From NCBI RefSeq assembly GCF_034377145.1, contig NZ_CP139707.1, positions 1,559,001 through 1,623,000 on the forward strand: DNA of 64,000 nt. The letters run 5' to 3'. Below the pieces are notes generated by a model, which saw only the letters and a list, made by a program, of their open reading frames with translations, was not told where the DNA came from and made no database searches. Positions 45,255 to 55,158 of this stretch are shown here, piece after piece; positions within the stretch are counted from its first letter, which is position 1, and each line of letters starts with the position of its first letter. This DNA is from Sulfitobacter sp. OXR-159 (GTDB lineage: Bacteria > Pseudomonadota > Alphaproteobacteria > Rhodobacterales > Rhodobacteraceae). A program made the position numbers and the translations under genes.

Positions 45255-46883
45255 ATGCTTGGCCAAATGATGTCGCAGCCGCTGCTGATCTCAAGCCTGA
45301 TTGCCCATGCCGAACGCTACCACCCCGAGGGGGAGATTATCTCGGTTTCGACCACGGGCGGGGTTGAGGAAACCAACTGGGGCAAGGTGGCCGAGAACGC
45401 GCGGCGCTTGGGCTCGGCCCTGACCGATTTGGGGCTGTCACCGCAGGCGCGCTGCGGGACCATCGCGTGGAACAACCGCCGGCATTTGGAGATCTACTTT
45501 GGCACCTCCGGCGCGGGCTTTGTCTGCCATACGATCAACCCCCGTCTCTTTGCCGATCAACTGATTTATATCCTCAATCACGCGGCGGATGAGGTGCTGT
45601 TCATCGACAAGACCTTCGTGCCTCTGGTCGCCGCAATCCGCGACAAGCTGGAGCATCTCAAGTATCTCGTGTTGATGTCCGGCCCTGATGCCGAGGCCGC
45701 CGAGGCGCTGCCGGGGCTGATTTTCTACGACGAGTTGGTGGCCTCAGGAAATGCCGGTTTCGACTGGCCCAATCTGGATGAGAACACCGCGTCGAGCCTG
45801 TGCTACACCTCCGGCACCACGGGCAATCCCAAGGGCGTGCTCTATTCTCACCGCTCGACGGTGCTGCATTCCTTTGGCATCAACATGGCCGACAGCATTG
45901 CGATCTCTGCGCGGGACATAGTGATGGCCGTGGTGCCGATGTTCCACGTCAACGCTTGGGGCTGCCCCTATGCCAGCGCCATGACCGGCGCGCGGATGGT
46001 ACTGCCGGGGCCGAACCTTGATGGGGCGTCGCTGGTGGGCTTGATCGACAATTACCGCGTTTCCTTGGCGCTCGGCGTGCCGACGATCTGGCAGGGGCTC
46101 TTGGCGGCGGCCAAGAAGTCGGGCAGCGAACTTACAAGCCTTGAGCGCACCGTGGTCGGCGGCTCGGCCTGTCCTCCGTCGATGATCAAGACCTTCCGCG
46201 AAGACTATGGCGTCGAGACGATCCACGCGTGGGGCATGACCGAGATGTCGCCCGTGGGCAGCGTCAACAAACCCTTGGCAAAACATGGTGAATTGCCCGA
46301 AGACGCCCAGCACAAGCTACGCGAGAACCAAGGCCGCCCGGTCTTTGGTGTTGAGCTTGAGATTTGGGACGACGAAGGCAAGCCGCTGCCCCATGACGGC
46401 GAAACCCAAGGGGCGCTGGTCACGCGCGGGCATTGGATTTTGGACGCCTATTATCAATCCGACCGCGACAGCACCCTGCGCAATGGCTGGTTCGACACCG
46501 GCGATATCGCGACGATGGACAAGGACGGATATATCACTATCCGAGACCGGGCAAAGGACATCATCAAGTCTGGCGGTGAATGGATCAGCTCGGTCGAGTT
46601 GGAGAATATCGCCATCGCCCATCCTGATCTCGCCGACGCCGCGGTGATCGGCGCGACGCATCCCAAATGGGACGAGCGCCCGGTCTTAATTGCCGTGAAG
46701 GCCGATGGGGCCGATCCGTCAGAGGCGGATATCCTCAAGGTTTTTGAGGATCAGATCGCCAAATGGCAGGTGCCCGACAGGGTGGTTTTCACCGAAGCGC
46801 TGCCGCGCAACGCGACGGGCAAAGTGCTGAAGCGCGATCTGCGGGACCGCTTTGGCGATGTGCTGATGCAGGGCCAAAGCTGA
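45255..46883 (+). CDS. dmdB: Acyl-CoA ligase, probable 3-methylmercaptopropionyl-CoA ligase (DmdB-like)
   Basis: 542 residues of the AMP-forming ligase family. The nucleotide motif is YTSGTTGNPKGVLYSHRS, the gate region WGMTEMSP, and the C-terminal catalytic lysine lies in NATGKVLKRDLR. The N-terminus MLGQMMSQPLLISSLIAHA and the overall wording closely match, from memory, roseobacter DmdB, which activates methylmercaptopropionate in DMSP demethylation. A medium-chain fatty acyl-CoA ligase is the alternative. ATG 45255 is preceded by GGAGG (45241-45245); the longer frame upstream has no comparable support. The other dmd genes are not in the window. Confidence 0.75.
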   Translation: MLGQMMSQPLLISSLIAHAERYHPEGEIISVSTTGGVEETNWGKVAENARRLGSALTDLGLSPQARCGTIAWNNRRHLEIYFGTSGAGFVCHTINPRLFADQLIYILNHAADEVLFIDKTFVPLVAAIRDKLEHLKYLVLMSGPDAEAAEALPGLIFYDELVASGNAGFDWPNLDENTASSLCYTSGTTGNPKGVLYSHRSTVLHSFGINMADSIAISARDIVMAVVPMFHVNAWGCPYASAMTGARMVLPGPNLDGASLVGLIDNYRVSLALGVPTIWQGLLAAAKKSGSELTSLERTVVGGSACPPSMIKTFREDYGVETIHAWGMTEMSPVGSVNKPLAKHGELPEDAQHKLRENQGRPVFGVELEIWDDEGKPLPHDGETQGALVTRGHWILDAYYQSDRDSTLRNGWFDTGDIATMDKDGYITIRDRAKDIIKSGGEWISSVELENIAIAHPDLADAAVIGATHPKWDERPVLIAVKADGADPSEADILKVFEDQIAKWQVPDRVVFTEALPRNATGKVLKRDLRDRFGDVLMQGQS

Positions 46884-46891
46884 GGTAGGCT

Positions 46892-46922
46892 GCCCCGGTC
46901 CGCTTTGGGCTGGGGCGTTTTT
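46892..46922 (+). terminator. Terminator of the DmdB-like gene
   Basis: A 10-bp stem (GCCCCGGTCC and GGGCTGGGGC, two wobble pairs), loop GCTTT, followed by G and five T (46918-46922). It sits between convergent genes. Confidence 0.8.
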
Positions 46923-46936
46923 ACCCGCGTTTGGCG

Positions 46937-49033
46937 TCAAGCCGAGCGACGCATCTCGCTGTCGACCAAGGGCCGGGGCAGGGTCAGCCGGAAGGTGCTG
47001 CCGACGCCAACTTGGCTTTCCAACGACAGCCCGCCACCATGCAGGGTCGCCAACTGCTCGGCAATCGCCAGTCCCAGACCCAAGCCGCCATTTTCCCGTG
47101 ACATCGATCCGTCAACCTGCTGAAATCGCAGGAAAACTCGCTCAAGGTTTTCCTCATAGATGCCACAGCCCGTGTCGGTCACGGAAAAGGTGATCTCTTC
47201 GGCGTCCTGATGCATCTTAAGGTGGATATTGCCGCTGCGGGTGAATTTGATCGCGTTGGAAATAAGGTTGTAGAGGATCTGCCGCAGGCGGACCGGATCG
47301 GCGTTGGCACTGGCCGTGCCGTTGTCCTCATAGGTGAGCGTCAGCCCCTTGGCTTCGGCATCCGGGCGCAGGTCATCGGCGACTGAGCGGGCGATCTCGC
47401 TGGTCTCAATCTCTTGCAGATCAAGCTCCATCTTGCCGCGCGCGACTTTGGTCCAATCCAGCAGGTCTTCGACGAGACGCAGCATATGTTTGGACGATCC
47501 CGCGATCCCGCCGGCTTGGTCCGAGACGAAGTTCTGAAATTCATCTACGCTGTGGCGGATATCGGGTGTGGCGTTCGCGCTGTTGTTCAGCGCGGTCTGC
47601 AAGCGACGGGCCTGAGGCAGTTTCTCGGCATGTTGCAAGAAGGTCGCCCGGCCTGAGATCACGGTCAGCGGGGTGCGCAACTCATGGCTGACGTTGTTAA
47701 GGAATTCGGTCTTTTCACGGTCCGCCGCCTTGGCCGCGTCCAATGCGCGTTTCTCAGCCGTCACATCGGTCCAGATGCCCACGGTATAGCCATGCGGCGT
47801 GCGCGATTCCGTGACTTTGAGCCAGAAGTTGTCGGACACCTCAAGGATAAAGGCGCCAGTCGGATTGCGGAACCGGGCAAGACGTTTGGCGATCCATGCC
47901 TCACGCTCTTCGACCTTCTCGGGGTGCTGATGGCGGGCGACCCAATGGCGCAAAAGCTCTTCGATGGTTTTACCGGGGATCAGAAGGTCAGCGATTTCAG
48001 GGTGATACTCAAGAAACTTGCTGTTAACGGTGACCAGGCGTTCTTTCTCATCGAAGGCGATGAACCCCTCTTGGATCGAACCGATGCCCTCGGCCAAAAG
48101 CGCATGTGCCTCTTGCTTTTTCAGCGTGACCCGGCGGAAGGCCCAGAGCCCCGCCATCAGTGCGATGGTCGCGATCAGAGCGAAAGCCACGAGGTAGGGG
48201 CTTTGCGGAGCATAAGGAGGCAGGCCGTTGGCAAGGCTTGCCGTGGCCTCCCATGTCTTGCCCAAAAGCTCGAACCGGGTGCGGACGGGCGCTGCGGGGT
48301 CGATGGTCGCGTGCTCAATCTCGTCCGGCATGACACCTGTCGGGAAGGCGCGCAGGCTATAGATATAGTCAGCGGCTTGATGCGGGTTTTGATGCAGTTC
48401 AAACAGCCGGTCAGGCTGGAACACGATGGACATCACCCCCCAAAAGCGCGGCGCGCCAAGGCCGATGGGGCGCTCGAACACCGGGTAGTGCATGATATAG
48501 CCCTTGCCGCCTTGAACGAGGTTCAGCGGCCCTTCGATGGTTGGGCTCTGGCGGCGGTAGGCGTTGGCCACACCTGAAAGCTGCGTCGGAATGTTCTTAT
48601 ATTCCAGCCCGATAACCCCGGCGTTCGGGGTTTTGGGATAGCTATGGGTGATCTTGAGATCAGGGGCGAGGGCGAAGGCCTGAATGCCGGGGTTCCGATC
48701 CCGCAGCTCTTTGACCAGAAGTTCGATTTTCTTGTCTTTGAAGGCTTCGCCGGACAGCAGAATATTCTCGATGTTCTTTGTCACCAGAATGGTTTCTTGG
48801 AACTGGTGCTGCACCTGATTGCTGACTTCATGCAGCGTCTGCCGCGCATCCTGACGGATGCTGGCGATATGTTGTTCGTAATCCAATTTGACGATCGAAT
48901 AGCTGATGCCAGCGACGCAGCACAGCACGATGAAATTGACGATGATATACGCGTTGGATGTTGCGTAGTCCCTGAACGCGTTTGCCACGCTTTTTTCCTT
49001 TGCCTGCCAGCGCATCTGACTTCGTTGGGCCAT
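46937..49033 (-). CDS. CHASE-domain sensor histidine kinase
   Basis: About 698 residues. A first membrane helix (AYIIVNFIVLCCVAGISYSIV) is followed by a periplasmic CHASE-like sensor (VTKNIENILLSGEAF; YPVFERPIGLGAPRFWGVMSIVF), a second helix (LVAFALIATIALMAGLWAF), and a PAS-like region (GIGSIQEGFIAFDEKERLVTVN). Then come HisKA (FLNNVSHELRTPLTVISG) and HATPase (NLISNAIKF; GLGLGLAIAEQLA). There is no receiver domain and no response regulator gene beside it. The start is uncertain: ATG 49033 is used, with ATG 49015 and TTG 49078 as alternatives, none with a clear ribosome binding site. Confidence 0.82.
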   Translation of the reverse strand: MAQRSQMRWQAKEKSVANAFRDYATSNAYIIVNFIVLCCVAGISYSIVKLDYEQHIASIRQDARQTLHEVSNQVQHQFQETILVTKNIENILLSGEAFKDKKIELLVKELRDRNPGIQAFALAPDLKITHSYPKTPNAGVIGLEYKNIPTQLSGVANAYRRQSPTIEGPLNLVQGGKGYIMHYPVFERPIGLGAPRFWGVMSIVFQPDRLFELHQNPHQAADYIYSLRAFPTGVMPDEIEHATIDPAAPVRTRFELLGKTWEATASLANGLPPYAPQSPYLVAFALIATIALMAGLWAFRRVTLKKQEAHALLAEGIGSIQEGFIAFDEKERLVTVNSKFLEYHPEIADLLIPGKTIEELLRHWVARHQHPEKVEEREAWIAKRLARFRNPTGAFILEVSDNFWLKVTESRTPHGYTVGIWTDVTAEKRALDAAKAADREKTEFLNNVSHELRTPLTVISGRATFLQHAEKLPQARRLQTALNNSANATPDIRHSVDEFQNFVSDQAGGIAGSSKHMLRLVEDLLDWTKVARGKMELDLQEIETSEIARSVADDLRPDAEAKGLTLTYEDNGTASANADPVRLRQILYNLISNAIKFTRSGNIHLKMHQDAEEITFSVTDTGCGIYEENLERVFLRFQQVDGSMSRENGGLGLGLAIAEQLATLHGGGLSLESQVGVGSTFRLTLPRPLVDSEMRRSA

Positions 49034-49184
49034 TTGCGCGTAAGTTACTTCCCTGCTGATTGCTACTTTTGCGGGCAATCATGGCGAAATTCGGACCAGA
49101 ATGGGCTTTTCGTGGGTGACCCTAGGTAAGTTCGCGTGCCTTGGCCGCGATCATCCATGGTCGGCTTGGGAGGGGAGGTTAGCG

Positions 49185-49258
49185 TGGAGCGGGTAACGAG
49201 AATCGAACTCGTAACTAAAGCTTGGGAAGCTGCCGTGATACCTTTTCACCATACCCGC
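49185..49258 (-). tRNA. tRNA-Gly, anticodon CCC
   Basis: A 74-nt cloverleaf on the minus strand: acceptor GCGGGTA pairs with TACCCGC, D arm GTGA/TCAC, anticodon loop TTCCCAA (anticodon CCC), T arm ACGAG/CTCGT with TTCGATT loop, discriminator T, and encoded CCA. It reads GGG glycine codons. The anticodon stem has one mismatch next to a wobble pair at its outer end. It lies in the 266-bp gap between the histidine kinase and the methyltransferase. Confidence 0.95.
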
Positions 49259-49299
49259 GCGCTGCGGTTGAGATAATCGGCGCGCCGGGGAAGGTCAAG

Positions 49300-50145
49300 T
49301 CAGGGTTTCGTCGCGGTGACGAAATTGATTTCGGCGGGCAGGCGCAGGGGGCCATTTTGCGCGTAGGGCCGCAGGGCATCGGCAATGGTCTGCCGCAACT
49401 CGGCGACTTGGTCGGGGTTGGCGTCAAAATGGGTGATCGCGCCGCCGGCCGGGCCAATGTCACACATCTGCCGGGCAAGGTCATCGACCGTGCCCGCGGG
49501 GGTGAGGTCAAGCTGGGTCACCTTGCATGCGATATCGGCAAAGCCCGCTGCCGTGAGGATCGAGACAACACGTTCGGGGTCACGAAACGCAAAAGGGCCG
49601 GGCGCGTCGGGGTCGCTTTTGGGCATGGCACCGATGGTGGCACGGGCCGCGCGGGCGGGCAGGGTAAAGAAAGGATTTTCGGGGATCTGCCCCCAAGCGG
49701 CAAAGCTAAGCCTTGCACCGGGGATGAGTTGCGCGGCCATTCGCGTAAAACTCAGCACCGGATCCGCAAAGAACATCACCCCAAAGCGCGAGATCAGCCG
49801 GTCGTAGGCGGGCTCAAGTTCAAGCTCGGTCGCGTCGCCATGGTGAAAGGCCACTTGGGGCAGGGCGGCGGCACGCTGCCGCGCGAGGTCCAGAAGCGGG
49901 GCAGAGACATCGACGCCCAGCACCGCGCCCTCATCGCCCACCGCATTGGCCGCCGCAAGACAGCCAGCACCCGCCCCACAGCCGATATCCAGCACGCGCA
50001 GGTTCGGCGTCAGCTCGGCGCGGGCCAGCACGCCGTCAAGCACCGGCTGCATGAGGATATCCAGCTCCGCCTGCCGCGCGGCCCATTTTCGGCCCGCCGC
50101 CGCGCTCCAGAATTCGACCTGATCGTTGTTGTCGGGCGTGCTCAT
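49300..50145 (-). CDS. Class I SAM-dependent methyltransferase
   Basis: 281 residues. The SAM-binding motif I is VLDIGCGAGAG, followed by the acidic end of strand 2 (VLGVDVSAP) and FHHGDATEL. It fits the UbiE/COQ5-like Methyltransf_25 group, with no clue to the substrate in the sequence. The start is ATG 50145, one base into the end of the upstream RACE-type gene, with AAAGG at good spacing; a GTG directly before it is possible. The overlap implies coupled translation with the corrinoid-activation protein. Confidence 0.84.
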   Translation of the reverse strand: MSTPDNNDQVEFWSAAAGRKWAARQAELDILMQPVLDGVLARAELTPNLRVLDIGCGAGAGCLAAANAVGDEGAVLGVDVSAPLLDLARQRAAALPQVAFHHGDATELELEPAYDRLISRFGVMFFADPVLSFTRMAAQLIPGARLSFAAWGQIPENPFFTLPARAARATIGAMPKSDPDAPGPFAFRDPERVVSILTAAGFADIACKVTQLDLTPAGTVDDLARQMCDIGPAGGAITHFDANPDQVAELRQTIADALRPYAQNGPLRLPAEINFVTATKP

Positions 50146-52205
50146 CACGTGGCCTTTCTTCTGCGACGGCGTCCGCCGCGCTCGCCTGCGGCACCGCCTG
50201 TGCCGCCGCCGCCGGTATTAAAGGTCACGTCCGGCAGGGCAACGAGGCTGTTGAGAATGGGGAAGGGTTCCACTGCATTGGGAATGGCAGAAGCATTGAC
50301 GAAATGCTCTTGAAAGCGTGGTTCGACGGCGGTCTCGATCTTGTGGATGGCGCGCACAGTCGCCTCAATCTCGGCCCGCGCATCTGTGTTGAGCAGGGCA
50401 ATCCGCGCACCGGTGCCTGCGGCATTGCCCGCGCTGGTGACCTTTTCGAGCGGGGCGTCGGGGATCATGCCCAGCACCATCGCGTGTTTGGGGCTGATAT
50501 GGGCGCCAAAGGCCCCGGCCAGCACCACCCGGTCGACCTTGTCGACGCCGAATTTGTCCATCAACAGACGTGCTCCGGAGTAGAGCGCCGCCTTGGCCAT
50601 TTGGATTTCGCGGATGTCGCGGTTGGTCACCGTGATCTTTGGGCCGCCTTTTTCGGTGCCGTCGTAGACCAGATAGCTGTTGGTGCGCCCATCGGCGAAA
50701 ACCGACGCCGAGCCGGTCTGCTCTGCGCTGCCGATCAGCCCCGGCGCGTCGACGATGCCATGAATACGCATCTCAGCGACCATCTCGATGATGCCCGAGC
50801 CGCAGATGCCGGTGATCCCAGTGCTCGCGACGGCCTCTTCAAAGCCTTCCTCATCGGACCAGAGGTCGCAGCCGATCACCTTGAACCGCGCCACTTTTGT
50901 CTCGGGGTCGATCTCGACCCGCTCAATCGCCCCCGGTGCCGCGCGTTGGCCCGAGCTGATCTGCGCACCCTCGAAAGCGGGCCCGGTGGGAGAGGAACAG
51001 GCCAACACCTTTTCCTTGTTGCCCAGCAGGATTTCCGCATTGGTGCCCACATCGACCACCAGCATCAAATCATCCGATTTTTCCGGCGCCTCTGACAGGG
51101 CAACGGCGGCGGCATCTGCGCCCACATGGCCCGCAATACAAGGCAGCAGATAGACGCGGGCGGAGGGGTGGATGTTCAAATCCAAGTCTTCGGCCCGCAG
51201 GCGCAGCGCGCCGGACGTCGCCAGCGCAAAGGGCGCTTGGCCCAACTCAAAGGGGTCAATGCCGAGCAGCAGGTGGTGCATCACCGGGTTGCAGACAAAG
51301 ACCGCATCGACGATCAGGTCCGGCGCGACATTCCCTTCGGTCGCGATCTGGGTAAATAGCGTGCTCATCCCCTCGCGCACCGCGCGGGTCATCTCCTGCG
51401 CGCCGTCGGGGTTCATCATCGAATAGCTGACGCGGCTCATCAGGTCTTCGCCAAACCGGATCTGCGGGTTCATGACCCCCGATGAGGCCATGACCTCTCC
51501 GGTTTGCAAATCACACAGATGCGCCGCGATGGTGGTGGAGCCAAGATCGACCGCCAGCCCGTAGACCGTTCCTTCGTAGTATCCCGGCCAGATGTTCATG
51601 ATCCGGGCCGCGTTCTCTTGATCGCCCAGATGCACAGCGACGGTCACCTTCCACGCGCCCTTGCGCAGGACCGGCTGCATCATTTGCAGTATGTGCAAAT
51701 CGGCGGTGACTTTCTCCAGTTCCCACTGTTCGGCCAGCGCGGTGCGCAGGCGCTCCAGATCGCCCGAGGGTTCGTGCATGTCGGGCTCTGTCACCTCGAC
51801 GTAGAACAGTTTTACCGATGGGTTCAGCACGATCTCCCGCGCCTCGGCGCGTTTGCGCACGACCTGTTTGTGCACTTGGCTCTCTGGCGGCACGTCAATC
51901 ACCACGTCGCCCTGCACCGTGGCCTGACAGCCCAGACGGCGGCCCTCTTTCAGGCCGCGCTTTTCGTCATAGCGTTCCTCGACCGCGTTCCAGTCGCTCA
52001 GCGCGTCAGGTGCGACGGTAACGCCATGTTTGGAAAACTGCCCGTAGCCGGGCGAGACCTGACATTTCGAACAGATGCCGCGCCCACCACAGACCGAGTC
52101 CAAGTCAACGCCCAACTGCCGTGCAGCGGTCAGCACCGGTGTGCCTTTGGGAAAGCGCCCTCTCTTGCCAGAGGGCGTGAAAATCACGAGGGGATCACTG
52201 CTCAT
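50145..52205 (-). CDS. ASKHA/DUF4445 protein: reductive activator of corrinoid enzymes (RACE-type) with N-terminal [2Fe-2S] domain
   Basis: 686 residues. The N-terminal ferredoxin domain has cysteines C39, C45, C48 (CGGRGICSKC) and C93 for a [2Fe-2S] cluster. A linker leads to the ASKHA ATPase-like domain (YGLAVDLGSTTIAAHLCDL; MLVVDVGTNAEILLG; GICGSGIIEMVAEM; VVLAGAFGAHISPKHAMVLGMIPD). Such proteins reduce inactive cob(II)alamin on methyl-transfer corrinoid proteins. The C-terminus adds a Gly- and Arg-rich tail. No corrinoid protein or MttB-type methyltransferase lies in the window; only the class I methyltransferase is coupled to it. Confidence 0.86.
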   Translation of the reverse strand: MSSDPLVIFTPSGKRGRFPKGTPVLTAARQLGVDLDSVCGGRGICSKCQVSPGYGQFSKHGVTVAPDALSDWNAVEERYDEKRGLKEGRRLGCQATVQGDVVIDVPPESQVHKQVVRKRAEAREIVLNPSVKLFYVEVTEPDMHEPSGDLERLRTALAEQWELEKVTADLHILQMMQPVLRKGAWKVTVAVHLGDQENAARIMNIWPGYYEGTVYGLAVDLGSTTIAAHLCDLQTGEVMASSGVMNPQIRFGEDLMSRVSYSMMNPDGAQEMTRAVREGMSTLFTQIATEGNVAPDLIVDAVFVCNPVMHHLLLGIDPFELGQAPFALATSGALRLRAEDLDLNIHPSARVYLLPCIAGHVGADAAAVALSEAPEKSDDLMLVVDVGTNAEILLGNKEKVLACSSPTGPAFEGAQISSGQRAAPGAIERVEIDPETKVARFKVIGCDLWSDEEGFEEAVASTGITGICGSGIIEMVAEMRIHGIVDAPGLIGSAEQTGSASVFADGRTNSYLVYDGTEKGGPKITVTNRDIREIQMAKAALYSGARLLMDKFGVDKVDRVVLAGAFGAHISPKHAMVLGMIPDAPLEKVTSAGNAAGTGARIALLNTDARAEIEATVRAIHKIETAVEPRFQEHFVNASAIPNAVEPFPILNSLVALPDVTFNTGGGGTGGAAGERGGRRRRRKAT

Positions 52206-52396
52206 CGGGGCCGTCCTTTGTTTCTTTGCGCCACCATAGCGTTCCGCGCGGCGGGGGAAAGATGCGGGGCGGCAATTCGTGCCGCGCCTACGTCATTCCA
52301 TGTTCATGCCTTACGCGGGGGAATAGGCCTTTCCAATCCCTGCCATCCGTGAAATAGGAAACCGCCAAATGAACCCATCCAGACCCGAGGTGTTAA

Positions 52397-53845
<1,449 letters not shown>

Positions 53846-53856
53846 CCCATAAAAGC

Positions 53857-53878
53857 AACGGCTTAAAAGCCGTTCTTT
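53857..53878 (+). terminator. Weak terminator or attenuator between guaB and rsmB
   Basis: A perfect 7-bp stem (AACGGCT and AGCCGTT, loop TAAA) followed by CTTT. The short T-run suggests partial termination, with readthrough into rsmB possible. Confidence 0.5.
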
Positions 53879-53894
53879 ACCTAAGGAAGATGCC

Positions 53895-55055
53895 ATGACC
53901 CCGGGCGCGCGCGTATCGGCTGCGATAGAAGTTTTGGATGCGATCGCCGAGGGGCTGGCCGCCGAACAGGCGCTGACCCGTTGGGCGCGGCAAAGCCGTT
54001 TTGCAGGCTCCAAAGACCGCGCCGCCGTGCGGGATCATGTCTTTGACGTGCTGCGCCAGAAACGGACGGCGGCCCATTACGGCGGCGGGGATACGGGCCG
54101 TGCCCTGATGATCGGTGTGCTGCACGGGCAAGGGGCTGATCTTGAGGCGCTGTTCACGGGCGAGGGGCACGCGCCCACGCCGTTGAGCGACGCGGAACGT
54201 GCTTTCCCACAAGCGCCCGAAGACCGCGCCACAAGGTTGAACCTGCCCGATTGGCTGCTGCCCTTGTTCGACGCGGCACTCGGGGAAAAGGCGGATGCCG
54301 CAGCCATGGCGCTTCAGGAACGCGGGCCGATCTGTCTGCGGGTCAACACGGCGCGGATCGCGGTGCCTGCCGCGCAGGAATTGCTGGCGGAGGAGGGCGT
54401 TCAAACCCGAGCCAACCCGCTTGCCGATGCCGCGCTAACCGTAATTGAGGGGCAACGCCGGATCCGAAATTCCTCCGCCTTTGCAGATGGCTACGTGGAA
54501 TTGCAGGACGCGGCGAGCCAAGCAGTTGTCACCGTCCTGCCGCTGGGGGGGCGTGTGCTGGACTACTGCGCCGGGGGCGGTGGCAAGGCCTTGGCTCTGG
54601 CCATGGACCCCACGCGCGAGATCACGGCCCATGACATCGACCCGCGTCGGATGAGCGACCTTTCCCCCCGCGCCGCGCGCGCGGGTGTTGAGATTTCCCT
54701 GGCCGATACCGAAAAAGCCGAAGCTGGCGCGCCCTATGACCTCGTTCTCTGCGACGCGCCCTGTTCGGGGTCTGGCGCATGGCGCCGCGCGGCAGAGGGG
54801 AAGTGGACCCTGACCCCCGACCGGCTGGCTGAACTGACTGCCATTCAAGACCAAATTCTCGATACCGCAGTGGCACTTACGCAACCTAACGGCGTTTTGG
54901 CCTATGCCACATGCTCGCTTTTCCGAGAGGAAAATGAGGCGCGGGTTGAGGCATTTTTGGCCCGTCACCCGGGCTGGAAAATCGCCCGGATGGACCGTTA
55001 TGACGTGACTGCCGAGGGCGACGGCTTTTTCTCAGCACAGTTGACGCGCGAGTAG
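53895..55055 (+). CDS. rsmB: 16S rRNA m5C methyltransferase, RsmB/NOP family
   Basis: 386 residues. A short NusB-like helical N-terminus is followed by the Rossmann methyltransferase. The SAM motif is VLDYCAGGGGKALALA. The two catalytic cysteines lie in LCDAPCSGSG and YATCSLF. E. coli RsmB methylates C967 of 16S rRNA; the same target is inferred, although the protein is about 40 residues shorter, so another RsmB/RsmF-type specificity is possible. ATG 53895 follows TAAGGAAGATGCC. Confidence 0.87.
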   Translation: MTPGARVSAAIEVLDAIAEGLAAEQALTRWARQSRFAGSKDRAAVRDHVFDVLRQKRTAAHYGGGDTGRALMIGVLHGQGADLEALFTGEGHAPTPLSDAERAFPQAPEDRATRLNLPDWLLPLFDAALGEKADAAAMALQERGPICLRVNTARIAVPAAQELLAEEGVQTRANPLADAALTVIEGQRRIRNSSAFADGYVELQDAASQAVVTVLPLGGRVLDYCAGGGGKALALAMDPTREITAHDIDPRRMSDLSPRAARAGVEISLADTEKAEAGAPYDLVLCDAPCSGSGAWRRAAEGKWTLTPDRLAELTAIQDQILDTAVALTQPNGVLAYATCSLFREENEARVEAFLARHPGWKIARMDRYDVTAEGDGFFSAQLTRE

Positions 55056-55095
55056 TTTTCCCCATAATCAACCAATGCGTGCAAGTGCTCTAGGG

Positions 55096-55110
55096 TTAAA
55101 GCCTGCTTAA
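55096..55110 (+). promoter_or_regulatory. CtrA-type binding box upstream of cckA
   Basis: TTAA (55096-55099), AGCCTGC, TTAA (55107-55110), followed by C: an exact TTAA-N7-TTAAC match. It lies 49 bases upstream of the cckA GTG in the 103-bp gap after rsmB. CckA is the kinase at the top of the CtrA phosphorelay, so feedback is a natural reading. Confidence 0.6.
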
Positions 55111-55158
55111 CTTCTCTCGCACGTAATAGTCCTATGATTCGGTTGTTAGGGGAATTGC

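Noticed and set aside
49222..50313. 363-codon plus-strand frame opposite the tRNA and methyltransferase
   Set aside because: Runs across the tRNA and antisense to a clear SAM methyltransferase.
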